From positions 1-35,318 of IMG/VR virus record IMGVR_UViG_3300020084_000044: DNA of 35,318 bases; one strand, 5' to 3'. A program made the position numbers and the translations under genes. Below the pieces are notes generated by a model. The model saw nothing but the letters and a program-made list of their open reading frames with translations. It made no database searches and was not told the origin of the DNA. Positions 27,747 to 34,840 of the stretch are shown piece by piece. Position 1 is the first letter of the stretch, and each line of letters starts with the position of its first letter. Source of the DNA: a virus.

Positions 27747-29938
27747 GCAATACTTTATTTCACAACAAACTTCATTCTACAAACCATCATACTCTATCTA
27801 CACCTGGATATCCTGATAGCGGTATTGATCCTATTGCAGGGGAATCATCTCCGTTTTTAGGAACATTTTACAATAGATTTACTTTTAATAACACCACAAT
27901 TGATACACACAGCTTTGATTGGAAATCTACTTATACTGCGCTTTGTGCTAATAGTGCTGTAAATGAATACAATAATTTTCCATATGTAAATAATACGGTT
28001 GTTAGTTTAAGTGCCGGGTGGAGTAGGGGATATTCTTTTTACACAACTTACAAGCCTATATCTGCTAACTTAAACGAAATGTATAGTATTGTAAATACTA
28101 ATAGTGCAAACTGGCCGTATTTAGATTTAACATTAAGGCTTAAAACCCCTCAAGAAAATACTGGCCAGAAAAATTTTGCTTCAAAAAGCTGTCTTGCTCC
28201 TTCAATATTGTCTTCTACATTTAATCTAGATTTTATTTCAATCTTTGCCCCGGACGGTAAATTTCCTGTTACTGATTTAAACCGCGCGACTTTTGTTAGA
28301 AACTCTTCCGGCACATTTACAGATGCTGCGGGGACTTTGTGGTATAGTGGCCCTCACGAGATGAGACTTGATCATAAATTAGATGCAGAAACAGGTAGCT
28401 GGATACCTCAGGGTCTACTTATAGAAGAAAGTCGTACTAATATAGTAGAACAGTCTAATGATATAATAGATGTTGCTTGGGAAAAGCGTAATGGAACCGG
28501 GCTTAGCTATTACTGGTGGCCAGATGGTCCTGTAGAATACATTGCCCCTGATTATGTTTCTTTTGCAGACAGGGTTAGTGCCCTTGGTACCGGGGTTGAT
28601 TCACTATATACCGCTGGTAACGGTATTGCTGGTGATAGATATGAACCTAGTTTTTACATTAAAAAGAATACTTTTACTGGTGACGGCTTATTAATGTTAG
28701 AAAACCTTGAAGGTAGTACATATGGTCAATGGGTTGTAAATTTTACAAATCTTTCTCAATATAATTGGGAGAGAGTAACAAGAGATCACCCCGCTGTTAC
28801 AATTGTAAATGAGTTTGCAGTGGCGCCTACAGGAGATATTACCCTTTCGTTTTATCAATCAGGTGCAACTAATTTAGATTTTTACTTGTGGGGTGTGCAA
28901 TTAGAAAAAGGAGAATTTCCTACTTCTTTTATGCCTACTGACGGGTCTCCCTATACCCGTGAAACTGAGTATTTTATGCTATCAGGAGATATATTGAATA
29001 ATGCTGAAGGTACTTTTTTAGTTGAAACAAAAACATTAGGATATTCTGCTGCCAATAGTATGACAGTATTTAGGTGCTTTGATTCCATACGTACCAGGGA
29101 AATTGCTTTACGTTATAACCCAAACAATTTTACTGCAACCACATACGGTTTGATAAACGATAGCCCTCTACTAGGTTTTTTGCTAGAGTCTCCCCTTAAT
29201 ACAAAAACTTACAACAGAACATTTGGTGTTAGCTATGCCAGAAACAATGTATTGTTTGCAGATTCCGGGCGTATTGTAGGCACGGACGCTTCCTCGCTTG
29301 TAGTACAGGGATTAAGCACTATTTACATTGGAGTATCTTCAGAAAGCGGTGGAAACGCTTACAACGGTTATATAAGGCAAATAGGGTTTTTCCCACAACT
29401 TCTTTCACAGAACCAGCTCAAGCTACTAACCTTATCCGCTTTTAACTACAATCAATACGATAGAATTGAAACTTATGATTGGGCTCTATCTTCCGATCAA
29501 GTCGCATTTATACCTCTTTCTACTACCAGCTTATTGGTTAATATTGCATCAAAATCTAATATGAAAAGAGGGGGGGAATACACATTAATTACTAGCCAAG
29601 ACTATTTAGGACAAAAAAGGCTTTTGTTTGATACTGATTATATTTTACCAGGTGACTTCGAGCCTTCAGATATCATTTCACTGTCAGCTTATAGTATTAC
29701 CTCTATTAGATTTACAACAAACGGCAATAAATTGTTTGGTAAGCCAAGCAAATTTTATTATTCGTTAGAAGAACCATTTACATACTATGGAGGAGCAGGT
29801 ATTAACTTATTTCCTAACCCTAGAGGTATGTTTGAAGGAGAAGTAATAGCCCCAGATGCAAGTGCCGGTCTAATAACATTTGGAAATGTGCCCTATTTTA
29901 CCGGCACGGGCATAATTATTATATATGATGGTGTGTAG
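27743..29938 (+). CDS. Tail fibre/spike protein with inserted carbohydrate-binding and LamG-like domains
   Basis: This is a 731-residue protein. The N-terminus (FHNKLHSTNHHTLSTPGYPD, DPIAGESSPFLGTFYN) and shaft repeats (TVVSLSAGW, IVNTNSANW) match the preceding gene. Residues about 165-410 are a fibre module: RATFVRNSSGTFTD, then GLLIEESRTNIVEQSND, and WGVQLEKGEFPTSFMPTDGS with TRETEYF. About 410-560 is a LamG-like part ending NAYNGYIRQIGFFPQLLSQN. The fibre-tip domain resumes at about 600 (NMKRGGEYTLITSQDYLGQ). The end (GGAGINLFPNPRGMFEG ... VPYFTGTGIIII) is the module shared with the genes ending at 21728 and 26984. Likely a receptor-binding fibre. It overlaps gp13 by 14 nt. Confidence 0.8.
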   Translation: MSNTLFHNKLHSTNHHTLSTPGYPDSGIDPIAGESSPFLGTFYNRFTFNNTTIDTHSFDWKSTYTALCANSAVNEYNNFPYVNNTVVSLSAGWSRGYSFYTTYKPISANLNEMYSIVNTNSANWPYLDLTLRLKTPQENTGQKNFASKSCLAPSILSSTFNLDFISIFAPDGKFPVTDLNRATFVRNSSGTFTDAAGTLWYSGPHEMRLDHKLDAETGSWIPQGLLIEESRTNIVEQSNDIIDVAWEKRNGTGLSYYWWPDGPVEYIAPDYVSFADRVSALGTGVDSLYTAGNGIAGDRYEPSFYIKKNTFTGDGLLMLENLEGSTYGQWVVNFTNLSQYNWERVTRDHPAVTIVNEFAVAPTGDITLSFYQSGATNLDFYLWGVQLEKGEFPTSFMPTDGSPYTRETEYFMLSGDILNNAEGTFLVETKTLGYSAANSMTVFRCFDSIRTREIALRYNPNNFTATTYGLINDSPLLGFLLESPLNTKTYNRTFGVSYARNNVLFADSGRIVGTDASSLVVQGLSTIYIGVSSESGGNAYNGYIRQIGFFPQLLSQNQLKLLTLSAFNYNQYDRIETYDWALSSDQVAFIPLSTTSLLVNIASKSNMKRGGEYTLITSQDYLGQKRLLFDTDYILPGDFEPSDIISLSAYSITSIRFTTNGNKLFGKPSKFYYSLEEPFTYYGGAGINLFPNPRGMFEGEVIAPDASAGLITFGNVPYFTGTGIIIIYDGV
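29909..29925 (+). repeat. 17-nt direct repeat, copy 2, at a tail gene 3' end
   Basis: Identical to 26967-26983. This copy ends exactly at the first base of the gp13 start codon. Confidence 0.8.
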
Positions 29939-30917
29939 TAATGTAGAGCCAGTAAGCTCTTTTTATAGTACTAATCTTCAATCTAAGATTGAGAGTTATG
30001 AGCGCTTAGGTCAAAGAATTTGCCGAGCTCTAGGTGCACCTCTGATCAATTTAGAAGTGCATGCAGATCAATTAAATGAATTTATCGGTATTGCGTGTGA
30101 AATGTTTACTAAGTTTGCCGGGTATACTCAAGAATATCTTATTTTTGATAGTAAATTATATGAGAAGGGTGCAGGGTTACGCTTAGATGTACTGTTTAGC
30201 TTGACAAAAGATTTTAATTTTCGCGCTAAAATTAAAAACGTATCCACAGACATCCAAGCATTATACAATTTAGGAAAAATGGTGATTGGTGACCCTGCAA
30301 ATCCTTACATATTTCAGGTATTTAATGAAAATAATCCAGAAGAATTTCAGCTTTTAAACAGTTATGATTATTTAATAGGTGACTATCGACATGTAATGGA
30401 AGTAACTGACTTTGAGGAAGGTAGCAGTAACGGTATAAACACACTGTTTACCATCGAACAAACTTTGGCCCAGCAAACATATTTTAGTTATTCTCTTGGA
30501 AACTATGGATTCGATTTAGTTAGTTGGAATATTTTAAAGAATTGGCTTGATACCCGTGAAAAGGTACTAGCGTTAAAAAGAGATTTTAGGTTTGACAGCA
30601 GAACACAGTATATGCAATTGTTTCCGGAACCAAAAGACTCTGAATTTTACGGGGTAGTGACCACATATGTGGAGAGGCCTCTTATTGATATTATAAAAGA
30701 ACCTTGGGTATATCAGTATGCACTTGCACTTACTAAGGTAGCCATCGGGTCTGTACGTGGAAAATACACAAACACACAAATGTTTGGAGGCGGATCTATC
30801 AATTACAACGATATGTTAAGCAGTGGTCGTGAGGAAAAAGCAGAACTTGAGAAAAAACTATACGAGCGCGCAGCTGGCTTTGGGGATGCTGCACCTCCAG
30901 AGTTCTTTGTTGGATGA
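29925..30917 (+). CDS. 13: Neck protein gp13 (head completion)
   Basis: gp13 closes the portal after packaging and joins head to tail. The 330-residue protein (T4: 309) matches the T4 plan. ICRALGAPLINLEVHADQLN corresponds to T4 'LRRLGAPIINVELTPDQI'. The end, WVYQYALALTKVAIGSVRGK followed by GGGSINYNDMLSSGREEKAE, corresponds to T4 'WVKDYATALAKE...GG..I.G..L...AR.EKE.L'. Two ATGs in a row (29925 and 29928) are possible starts, and both lie inside the end of the fibre gene. In T4 gp14 follows; here gp4 follows directly by ATGA overlap and gp14 is not seen. Identification rests on the two well-matched ends. Confidence 0.85.
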   Translation: MMVCSNVEPVSSFYSTNLQSKIESYERLGQRICRALGAPLINLEVHADQLNEFIGIACEMFTKFAGYTQEYLIFDSKLYEKGAGLRLDVLFSLTKDFNFRAKIKNVSTDIQALYNLGKMVIGDPANPYIFQVFNENNPEEFQLLNSYDYLIGDYRHVMEVTDFEEGSSNGINTLFTIEQTLAQQTYFSYSLGNYGFDLVSWNILKNWLDTREKVLALKRDFRFDSRTQYMQLFPEPKDSEFYGVVTTYVERPLIDIIKEPWVYQYALALTKVAIGSVRGKYTNTQMFGGGSINYNDMLSSGREEKAELEKKLYERAAGFGDAAPPEFFVG

Positions 30918-31369
30918 AGTTTACATCAAAAAACAATAAGTACGTTCAAGGTATCTTTAAACCCACACATACTGAAAAATATAAAGGGCATGACCTACCA
31001 AGATACCTCAGTAGCTGGGAATTAAAGCTGTTCAGATGGTGTGATACCAATCCAAATGTACTAGAATGGGGGAGTGAGAGTATTATTATACCGTATGAAA
31101 ACCCTATTGATCATAAAATTCACAGGTATGTTGTAGATGCTATTGTAAAGTTAAAGACAGCTGATGGTATAAAAAAGTTTTTGGTTGAAGTCAAACCTTT
31201 TAAACAGACAGTTCAACCAGAAAACACACCAGGTAAGCATCAAAAAACCCTTTTGTATGAACAATTAACCTTTATTCAAAACAAAGCCAAGTGGGAAGCG
31301 GCCAAAAAATGGTGTAAAGATAGAGGTTATGAATTTACAATATTAACTGAAAAAGAATTAAGAAAATAG
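30914..31369 (+). CDS. 4: Head completion nuclease-fold protein gp4
   Basis: gp4 (also called gp50/4) completes T4 heads after packaging and has a TnsA-like PD-(D/E)xK nuclease fold. This copy is 151 aa (T4: 150). Visible active-site candidates are E36 in SSWELKLFRWCD, D75 in HRYVVDAIVKL, and E92-x-K94 in KKFLVEVKPFKQT. NPNVLEWGSESIIIPYENP and KAKWEAAKKWCKDRGYEFTI are further family segments. All catalytic positions appear intact. It is coupled to gp13 by ATGA overlap and followed by the gp21 late promoter after a short AT-rich gap. Confidence 0.85.
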   Translation: MKFTSKNNKYVQGIFKPTHTEKYKGHDLPRYLSSWELKLFRWCDTNPNVLEWGSESIIIPYENPIDHKIHRYVVDAIVKLKTADGIKKFLVEVKPFKQTVQPENTPGKHQKTLLYEQLTFIQNKAKWEAAKKWCKDRGYEFTILTEKELRK

Positions 31370-31380
31370 GCAGAAAAACC

Positions 31381-31388
31381 AATAAATA
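31381..31388 (+). promoter_or_regulatory. Late promoter box AATAAATA for gp21
   Basis: The box is followed by TTAAT and the ATG at 31394. By T4 geometry +1 equals the A of the ATG. It would begin the head-gene transcript (gp21, small protein, gp22, gp23). Confidence 0.6.
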
Positions 31389-31393
31389 TTAAT

Positions 31394-32068
31394 ATGCCTT
31401 TAAGACTATTGGTAGAGACTCCTGCACCATACGATCAGTATGAATACGTAGTTGAGGAGAAAAACGGTAATCAACCTAGCACGATGTATATAAAAGGACC
31501 ATACATGCAATGTGAAGAGGTAAACAAAAATAAGCGAGTGTATGATTCACATGAAATGGATACAGAGGTAAGAAGATACATCAGTGAAATGGTTACCACC
31601 AATAGAAGTATGGGGGAATTAAATCACCCTACTGCTGCTGAGGTAAATCTAGAAAGAGCCTGTCACTTAGTAACAGAATTAAACCGTAACGGTAATGTCT
31701 ATTTTGGTAAATCAAAAGTTTTAACAACTCCTATGGGGCAAATTTTAAGAAGTCTTGTTAATGATGGTGTAAAAGTAGGAATGAGTTCCAGAGCCTTAGG
31801 CACATTGCAGGAAATGAGCAATGGGGTTAACAAGGTAAAGGATTTTCGACTTGTAGCTGTTGATTGTGTAGCTGATCCATCGTTTCCTAAAGCGTTTGTA
31901 AATGGTATTTTGGAGTCTAAGCAGTTTGTTGTCACACAAGATGGAAGGTTTGAAGAATATTATGATTCCTTTAGTGATAGCCTGAGAAATTTACCTCGCC
32001 GTGAGATAGAGAACTACTTGAAGGAGCAAGTACTAGACTTTATTTCAAAAATTAGTAAAATTCTGTAA
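31394..32068 (+). CDS. 21: Prohead core protease gp21
   Basis: gp21 is the serine protease that matures the T4-like prohead by cutting core proteins and the capsid N-terminus. This copy has 224 aa (T4: 212). The catalytic His is H78 in SMGELNHPTAAEVN, the Ser is S131 or S132 in VKVGMSSRALGTLQ, and an Asp lies in LVAVDCVADPSFPKAF (D157 or D161). The N-terminal ..YIKGPYMQCEEVNKNKRVY matches the family 'G.fl...~kN.NgR.Y' start. It lies upstream of gp22 and gp23 in the classic order, with a small gene between. There is no Shine-Dalgarno sequence before the start, only the late box. Confidence 0.93.
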   Translation: MPLRLLVETPAPYDQYEYVVEEKNGNQPSTMYIKGPYMQCEEVNKNKRVYDSHEMDTEVRRYISEMVTTNRSMGELNHPTAAEVNLERACHLVTELNRNGNVYFGKSKVLTTPMGQILRSLVNDGVKVGMSSRALGTLQEMSNGVNKVKDFRLVAVDCVADPSFPKAFVNGILESKQFVVTQDGRFEEYYDSFSDSLRNLPRREIENYLKEQVLDFISKISKIL

Positions 32069-32105
32069 AGTCGACAAAAAAAACAAGGATTTTACACTCC
32101 TAGAG

Positions 32106-32113
32106 AATAAATA
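32106..32113 (+). promoter_or_regulatory. Late promoter box AATAAATA before the 47-residue gene
   Basis: Ten nt separate this box from the ATG at 32124, so the predicted leader is about 5 nt. It would add transcription for gp22 and gp23. Confidence 0.5.
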
Positions 32114-32123
32114 CTTAATAGAC

Positions 32124-32267
32124 ATGAAAGAGCGTGTTGAAATAGTCAAGTTTCTAAAGCGTTTAAATGAAAAAAATTATGCTGAGGCCCATAAATATTT
32201 AAAGAAGATTATGGAAGCTAAAATTAAGCATAAAATTGCTGCTAACAAGAGCATAAAGGTTTTTTAA
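32124..32267 (+). CDS. Small basic protein (47 aa) between gp21 and gp22; possible prohead core component
   Basis: This short frame reads MKERVEIVKFLKRLNEKNY and continues as a Lys-rich helix to KSIKVF. It is helical, strongly basic and complete, with a late promoter box just upstream. It ends 1 nt before the gp22 ATG. T4 encodes small core proteins gp67 and gp68 near gp21, so a prohead-core role is plausible. I see no sequence proof of homology. The fit to context and lack of other use of the space make it a credible gene. Confidence 0.6.
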   Translation: MKERVEIVKFLKRLNEKNYAEAHKYLKKIMEAKIKHKIAANKSIKVF

Positions 32268-32268
32268 T

Positions 32269-33141
32269 ATGAGCAACATCAAAACAGCCCTTAAAGATGC
32301 AACAAATAGCCTCCTCTCCGAGGAAGTTTTAAACGAAATTGAACAAGCATTTCACAAGAGTGTAGACGAAAAAGTTCAACTTCATGTTACAAAAGCTCTT
32401 ACAGAGCAAGATGAAGAATATGCTAAGAAATTAGAGCATCTTTTAGAAGCTATTGACGCCGATCATACATTAAAGCTACAAAAAGTAGTTGATGCTATTG
32501 ACTCCAATCATGCTGAAAAATTAAAGTCCGTTGTTGAGAAGTATGCTAAGGTAATTAAAGAAGAAGCTGCTAAGTTTAAGGAAGAAACAGTAAACAACAT
32601 TAGCACATACCTAGAAGCTTATCTTGATGAAACCGTACCTACAAATGATATCAAGGATGCAGTCAAAAATACCCGTGCACTTGAGATTCTAGGTCAAATT
32701 AGAAATATTTTGGGCGTTGATGCTGCCCTTGCGAAAGAATCAATTCGTGAAGCCGTCGTTGACGGAAAGAATCAAATTAATGAAGCTTCTAAGAAGCTTG
32801 AAGCCGTTATTAAAGAGCTAGCCGCTGCAAAGGCACAATTAGCCGCCCGCGAAGCTGAGTTGACTCTAGAGAAGAAAACAGCTGGTCTGCCTTCTCGTAA
32901 GCGTGATTACGTCAATAAGGTAATGAGTGGTAAAACCTCTCAATTTATTACCGAAAATATTGACTATGCTCTTAGTCTGTTTGATAAAACAGAAAAAGAA
33001 CGGCTTCAAAATATCAAGGAAGAGGCTGCTGGCGAGGTCGCCGCAACTCAAGTTGATCGCCCTGTTGTAGAAGAGAGCGTTCAACCTGCTGGGGAAGTAC
33101 CTCAGATGAACCCTTACCTTGCTGAACTTTCCAAATACTAA
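32269..33141 (+). CDS. 22: Prohead core scaffold protein gp22
   Basis: gp22 is the main internal scaffold on which gp23 assembles; it is degraded by gp21 at maturation. The 290-residue protein (T4: 269) is almost all helix, Lys/Glu/Ala-rich and without Cys. It has a repeated block at about 54-98 (KLEHLLEAIDADH / LQKVVDAIDSNH / KSVVEKYAK). LLE60-A61 fits the gp21 cleavage pattern (L/I-x-E before a small residue). The segment GLPSRKRDYVNKVMSGKTSQ with FITENIDYALSLF near the end is the family's conserved C-terminal part. Position between gp21 and gp23 is diagnostic. A modest SD (AAAGG) precedes the start by 9 nt. Confidence 0.88.
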   Translation: MSNIKTALKDATNSLLSEEVLNEIEQAFHKSVDEKVQLHVTKALTEQDEEYAKKLEHLLEAIDADHTLKLQKVVDAIDSNHAEKLKSVVEKYAKVIKEEAAKFKEETVNNISTYLEAYLDETVPTNDIKDAVKNTRALEILGQIRNILGVDAALAKESIREAVVDGKNQINEASKKLEAVIKELAAAKAQLAAREAELTLEKKTAGLPSRKRDYVNKVMSGKTSQFITENIDYALSLFDKTEKERLQNIKEEAAGEVAATQVDRPVVEESVQPAGEVPQMNPYLAELSKY

Positions 33142-33171
33142 TTTTGGTTGAGGCTTAGGCCTGATTAATAT

Positions 33172-33187
33172 TGTAGATTTATCTACA
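33172..33187 (+). other. Perfect 6-bp hairpin upstream of gp23
   Basis: TGTAGA, a TTTA loop and TCTACA form a perfect stem in the gp22-gp23 gap, ending 10 nt before the gp23 Shine-Dalgarno. It may stabilise or process the capsid mRNA. It has no T-run, so it is unlikely to terminate. Confidence 0.4.
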
Positions 33188-33197
33188 GGTCGAATAT

Positions 33198-33204
33198 AAA
33201 GGAG
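33198..33204 (+). promoter_or_regulatory. Strong Shine-Dalgarno for gp23
   Basis: AAAGGAG lies 11 nt before the ATG at 33216. It is the best ribosome binding site in the window, in front of its most highly expressed product. Confidence 0.7.
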
Positions 33205-33215
33205 AACAAATTACT

Positions 33216-34691
33216 ATGAAATCAATAAGACCTACAACGGCTTATATTGATGAGTCTCGCGCTAAGGCGCTATTGGAAAAGTGGAAGCCAGTTCTGGATT
33301 ACACATCCGATAACGTCAAGCCCATTGGTGATGATCACACTCGTTTGAACACAGCCATGCTCTTGGAAAACCAAGAAGCTTGGTGCATCAACGAGGGTAA
33401 CGTCGCCGGTGGTGTAGGCTCGGTTTTCGGTGGTGCATATTCCCCCGCTGGTTTGGGTGGTCAAGGTGGTGCCTTTGGCAACGCTTCCCCCCAAGGCGAT
33501 TGGTATGCAACTGGCGATGCCCGCTTGCCTAAGATCCTCATCCCTATGATTCGTAGAACGTTCCCCGAGCTAATCACCAATGAAATTGTAGGCGTACAGC
33601 CAATGGGTGGTCCAGTAGGACTAGCCTTTGCTCTACGCTACAAGTATCTCGCCAAGCAACTGGGTAATGACGGTGTTGACGGTACTCTCACCGGTAACGG
33701 TGCTGATTCCGATCTCACCAATCCTCAAGCTCAAGCTGCTGGCAAGGAACTTGGTTACCAGTACCTCGATACCCGTTATACGGGTACATCGAGTGCTAAG
33801 CTTTCTGGCGGCGATGGACTTGCTGCTTCCCTCTTTGACTTCAAAGGAGTCGATCAGGGTGTTGCACAAGTTCTCAAGAACTTTGAGCTGACGGGCAAAA
33901 TCCCTCAGATCGAAGTTTCCTTTGAGAAAACAGCCGTAGAAGCCGGTACCCGTAGACTTGCTGCTCGCTGGTCGGTAGAACTCGAACAGGATCTTAAGAA
34001 CATGAACGGTATCGATATCGATACTGAGCTCACAAACGCTATGTCGTATGAGCTACAGGCCGAAATCGACCGTGAAATGATTGTTCGTATGATCCAGGTT
34101 TCGCTGAACGCCGGTCATGGCACAGGCTACTCTGTCTGGTCCCCCGCTTCCGCGGATGGTCGCTGGCTGGTAGAGCGCAATCGCGACTTCTATCAGAGGC
34201 TGATCATCGAGGCCAACAGAATTGCTGTTCGTAATCGTCGTGGTGCTGCCAACTTTATCGTTGCAACACCTCGCGTTTGCGCAATCCTCGAGATGCTTCC
34301 CGAGTTTCAATGGGTACCAGTCCAAGGCAATGTCAACACTCAACCTGTTGGCGTAGCTAAGGTTGGTAACCTAGGTGGTCGTTTCAACGTATACCGTGAT
34401 ACACGTACAGAAGCCCAATTTGAGGGCGGAATACGTAATGCGCGTGTAGAGTATGCCCTATTGGGCTACAAGGGACCAGAGTTTTATGACACTGGTATCA
34501 TCTACTGCCCATACATCCCGGTTATGGTACAACGTACAATTGGCCCCAATGACTTCAGCCCCCGTGTTGGTCTCTTGACCCGCTACGGTGTTGTTGACAA
34601 CATCTTTGGCGCTAACCTGTACTACCACACCATTCTGTTGAGCGGTCTCGGAACAGCGTTCACGCCTGGCACACAGTCTGTGTACTTCTAA
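33216..34691 (+). CDS. 23: Major capsid protein gp23
   Basis: This is the HK97-fold shell protein of T4-like heads (491 aa; T4: 521). Family landmarks are LLENQEAW near residue 50, VQPMGGPVGLAFALRYKY, ARWSVELEQDLKNMNGIDID, GAANFIVATPRV, GGRFNVYRDTRTE, LLGYKGPEFYDTGIIYCPYI and the C-terminal DFSPRVGLLTRYGV. I58-N59-E60 before G61 fits the gp21 cleavage rule and lies where T4 gp23 is cut (after E65). Codons are clearly GC-richer (many GTC, CTC, CGC, ATC) than in the fibre genes, as expected for a very abundant protein. It is expressed from the gp21/gp22 transcripts with a strong SD and followed by an intrinsic terminator. Confidence 0.96.
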   Translation: MKSIRPTTAYIDESRAKALLEKWKPVLDYTSDNVKPIGDDHTRLNTAMLLENQEAWCINEGNVAGGVGSVFGGAYSPAGLGGQGGAFGNASPQGDWYATGDARLPKILIPMIRRTFPELITNEIVGVQPMGGPVGLAFALRYKYLAKQLGNDGVDGTLTGNGADSDLTNPQAQAAGKELGYQYLDTRYTGTSSAKLSGGDGLAASLFDFKGVDQGVAQVLKNFELTGKIPQIEVSFEKTAVEAGTRRLAARWSVELEQDLKNMNGIDIDTELTNAMSYELQAEIDREMIVRMIQVSLNAGHGTGYSVWSPASADGRWLVERNRDFYQRLIIEANRIAVRNRRGAANFIVATPRVCAILEMLPEFQWVPVQGNVNTQPVGVAKVGNLGGRFNVYRDTRTEAQFEGGIRNARVEYALLGYKGPEFYDTGIIYCPYIPVMVQRTIGPNDFSPRVGLLTRYGVVDNIFGANLYYHTILLSGLGTAFTPGTQSVYF

Positions 34692-34737
34692 TCCGAATCT
34701 CGGTAGACGAAAAAAAATTTCCAGTATGTCCTGGTTT

Positions 34738-34768
34738 AAAAGAGGCCCGAAAGGGCCTCTTTTTTTTA
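34738..34768 (+). terminator. Strong intrinsic terminator after gp23
   Basis: AGAGGCCC, a GAAA tetraloop and GGGCCTCT form a GC-rich 8-bp stem, extended by A/T pairs. A run of T follows directly. It ends the head-gene transcript. The A-run on the 5' side would let it work weakly leftward too. Confidence 0.93.
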
Positions 34769-34840
34769 TTTCCAATAATTATATTAAACATAAAAATAAA
34801 TGTTGATTATGCGTTTTTACAAATTAGTATATATATCATA

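Noticed and set aside
33192-33200. GAATATAAAG before gp23 as a late promoter
   Set aside because: It does not fit NATAAATA and overlaps the Shine-Dalgarno; gp23 can be transcribed from upstream late boxes.
34458-34775. Leftward 105-residue frame through the terminator and the gp23 end
   Set aside because: It reads the terminator stem and the antisense of conserved gp23 codons; a shadow only.
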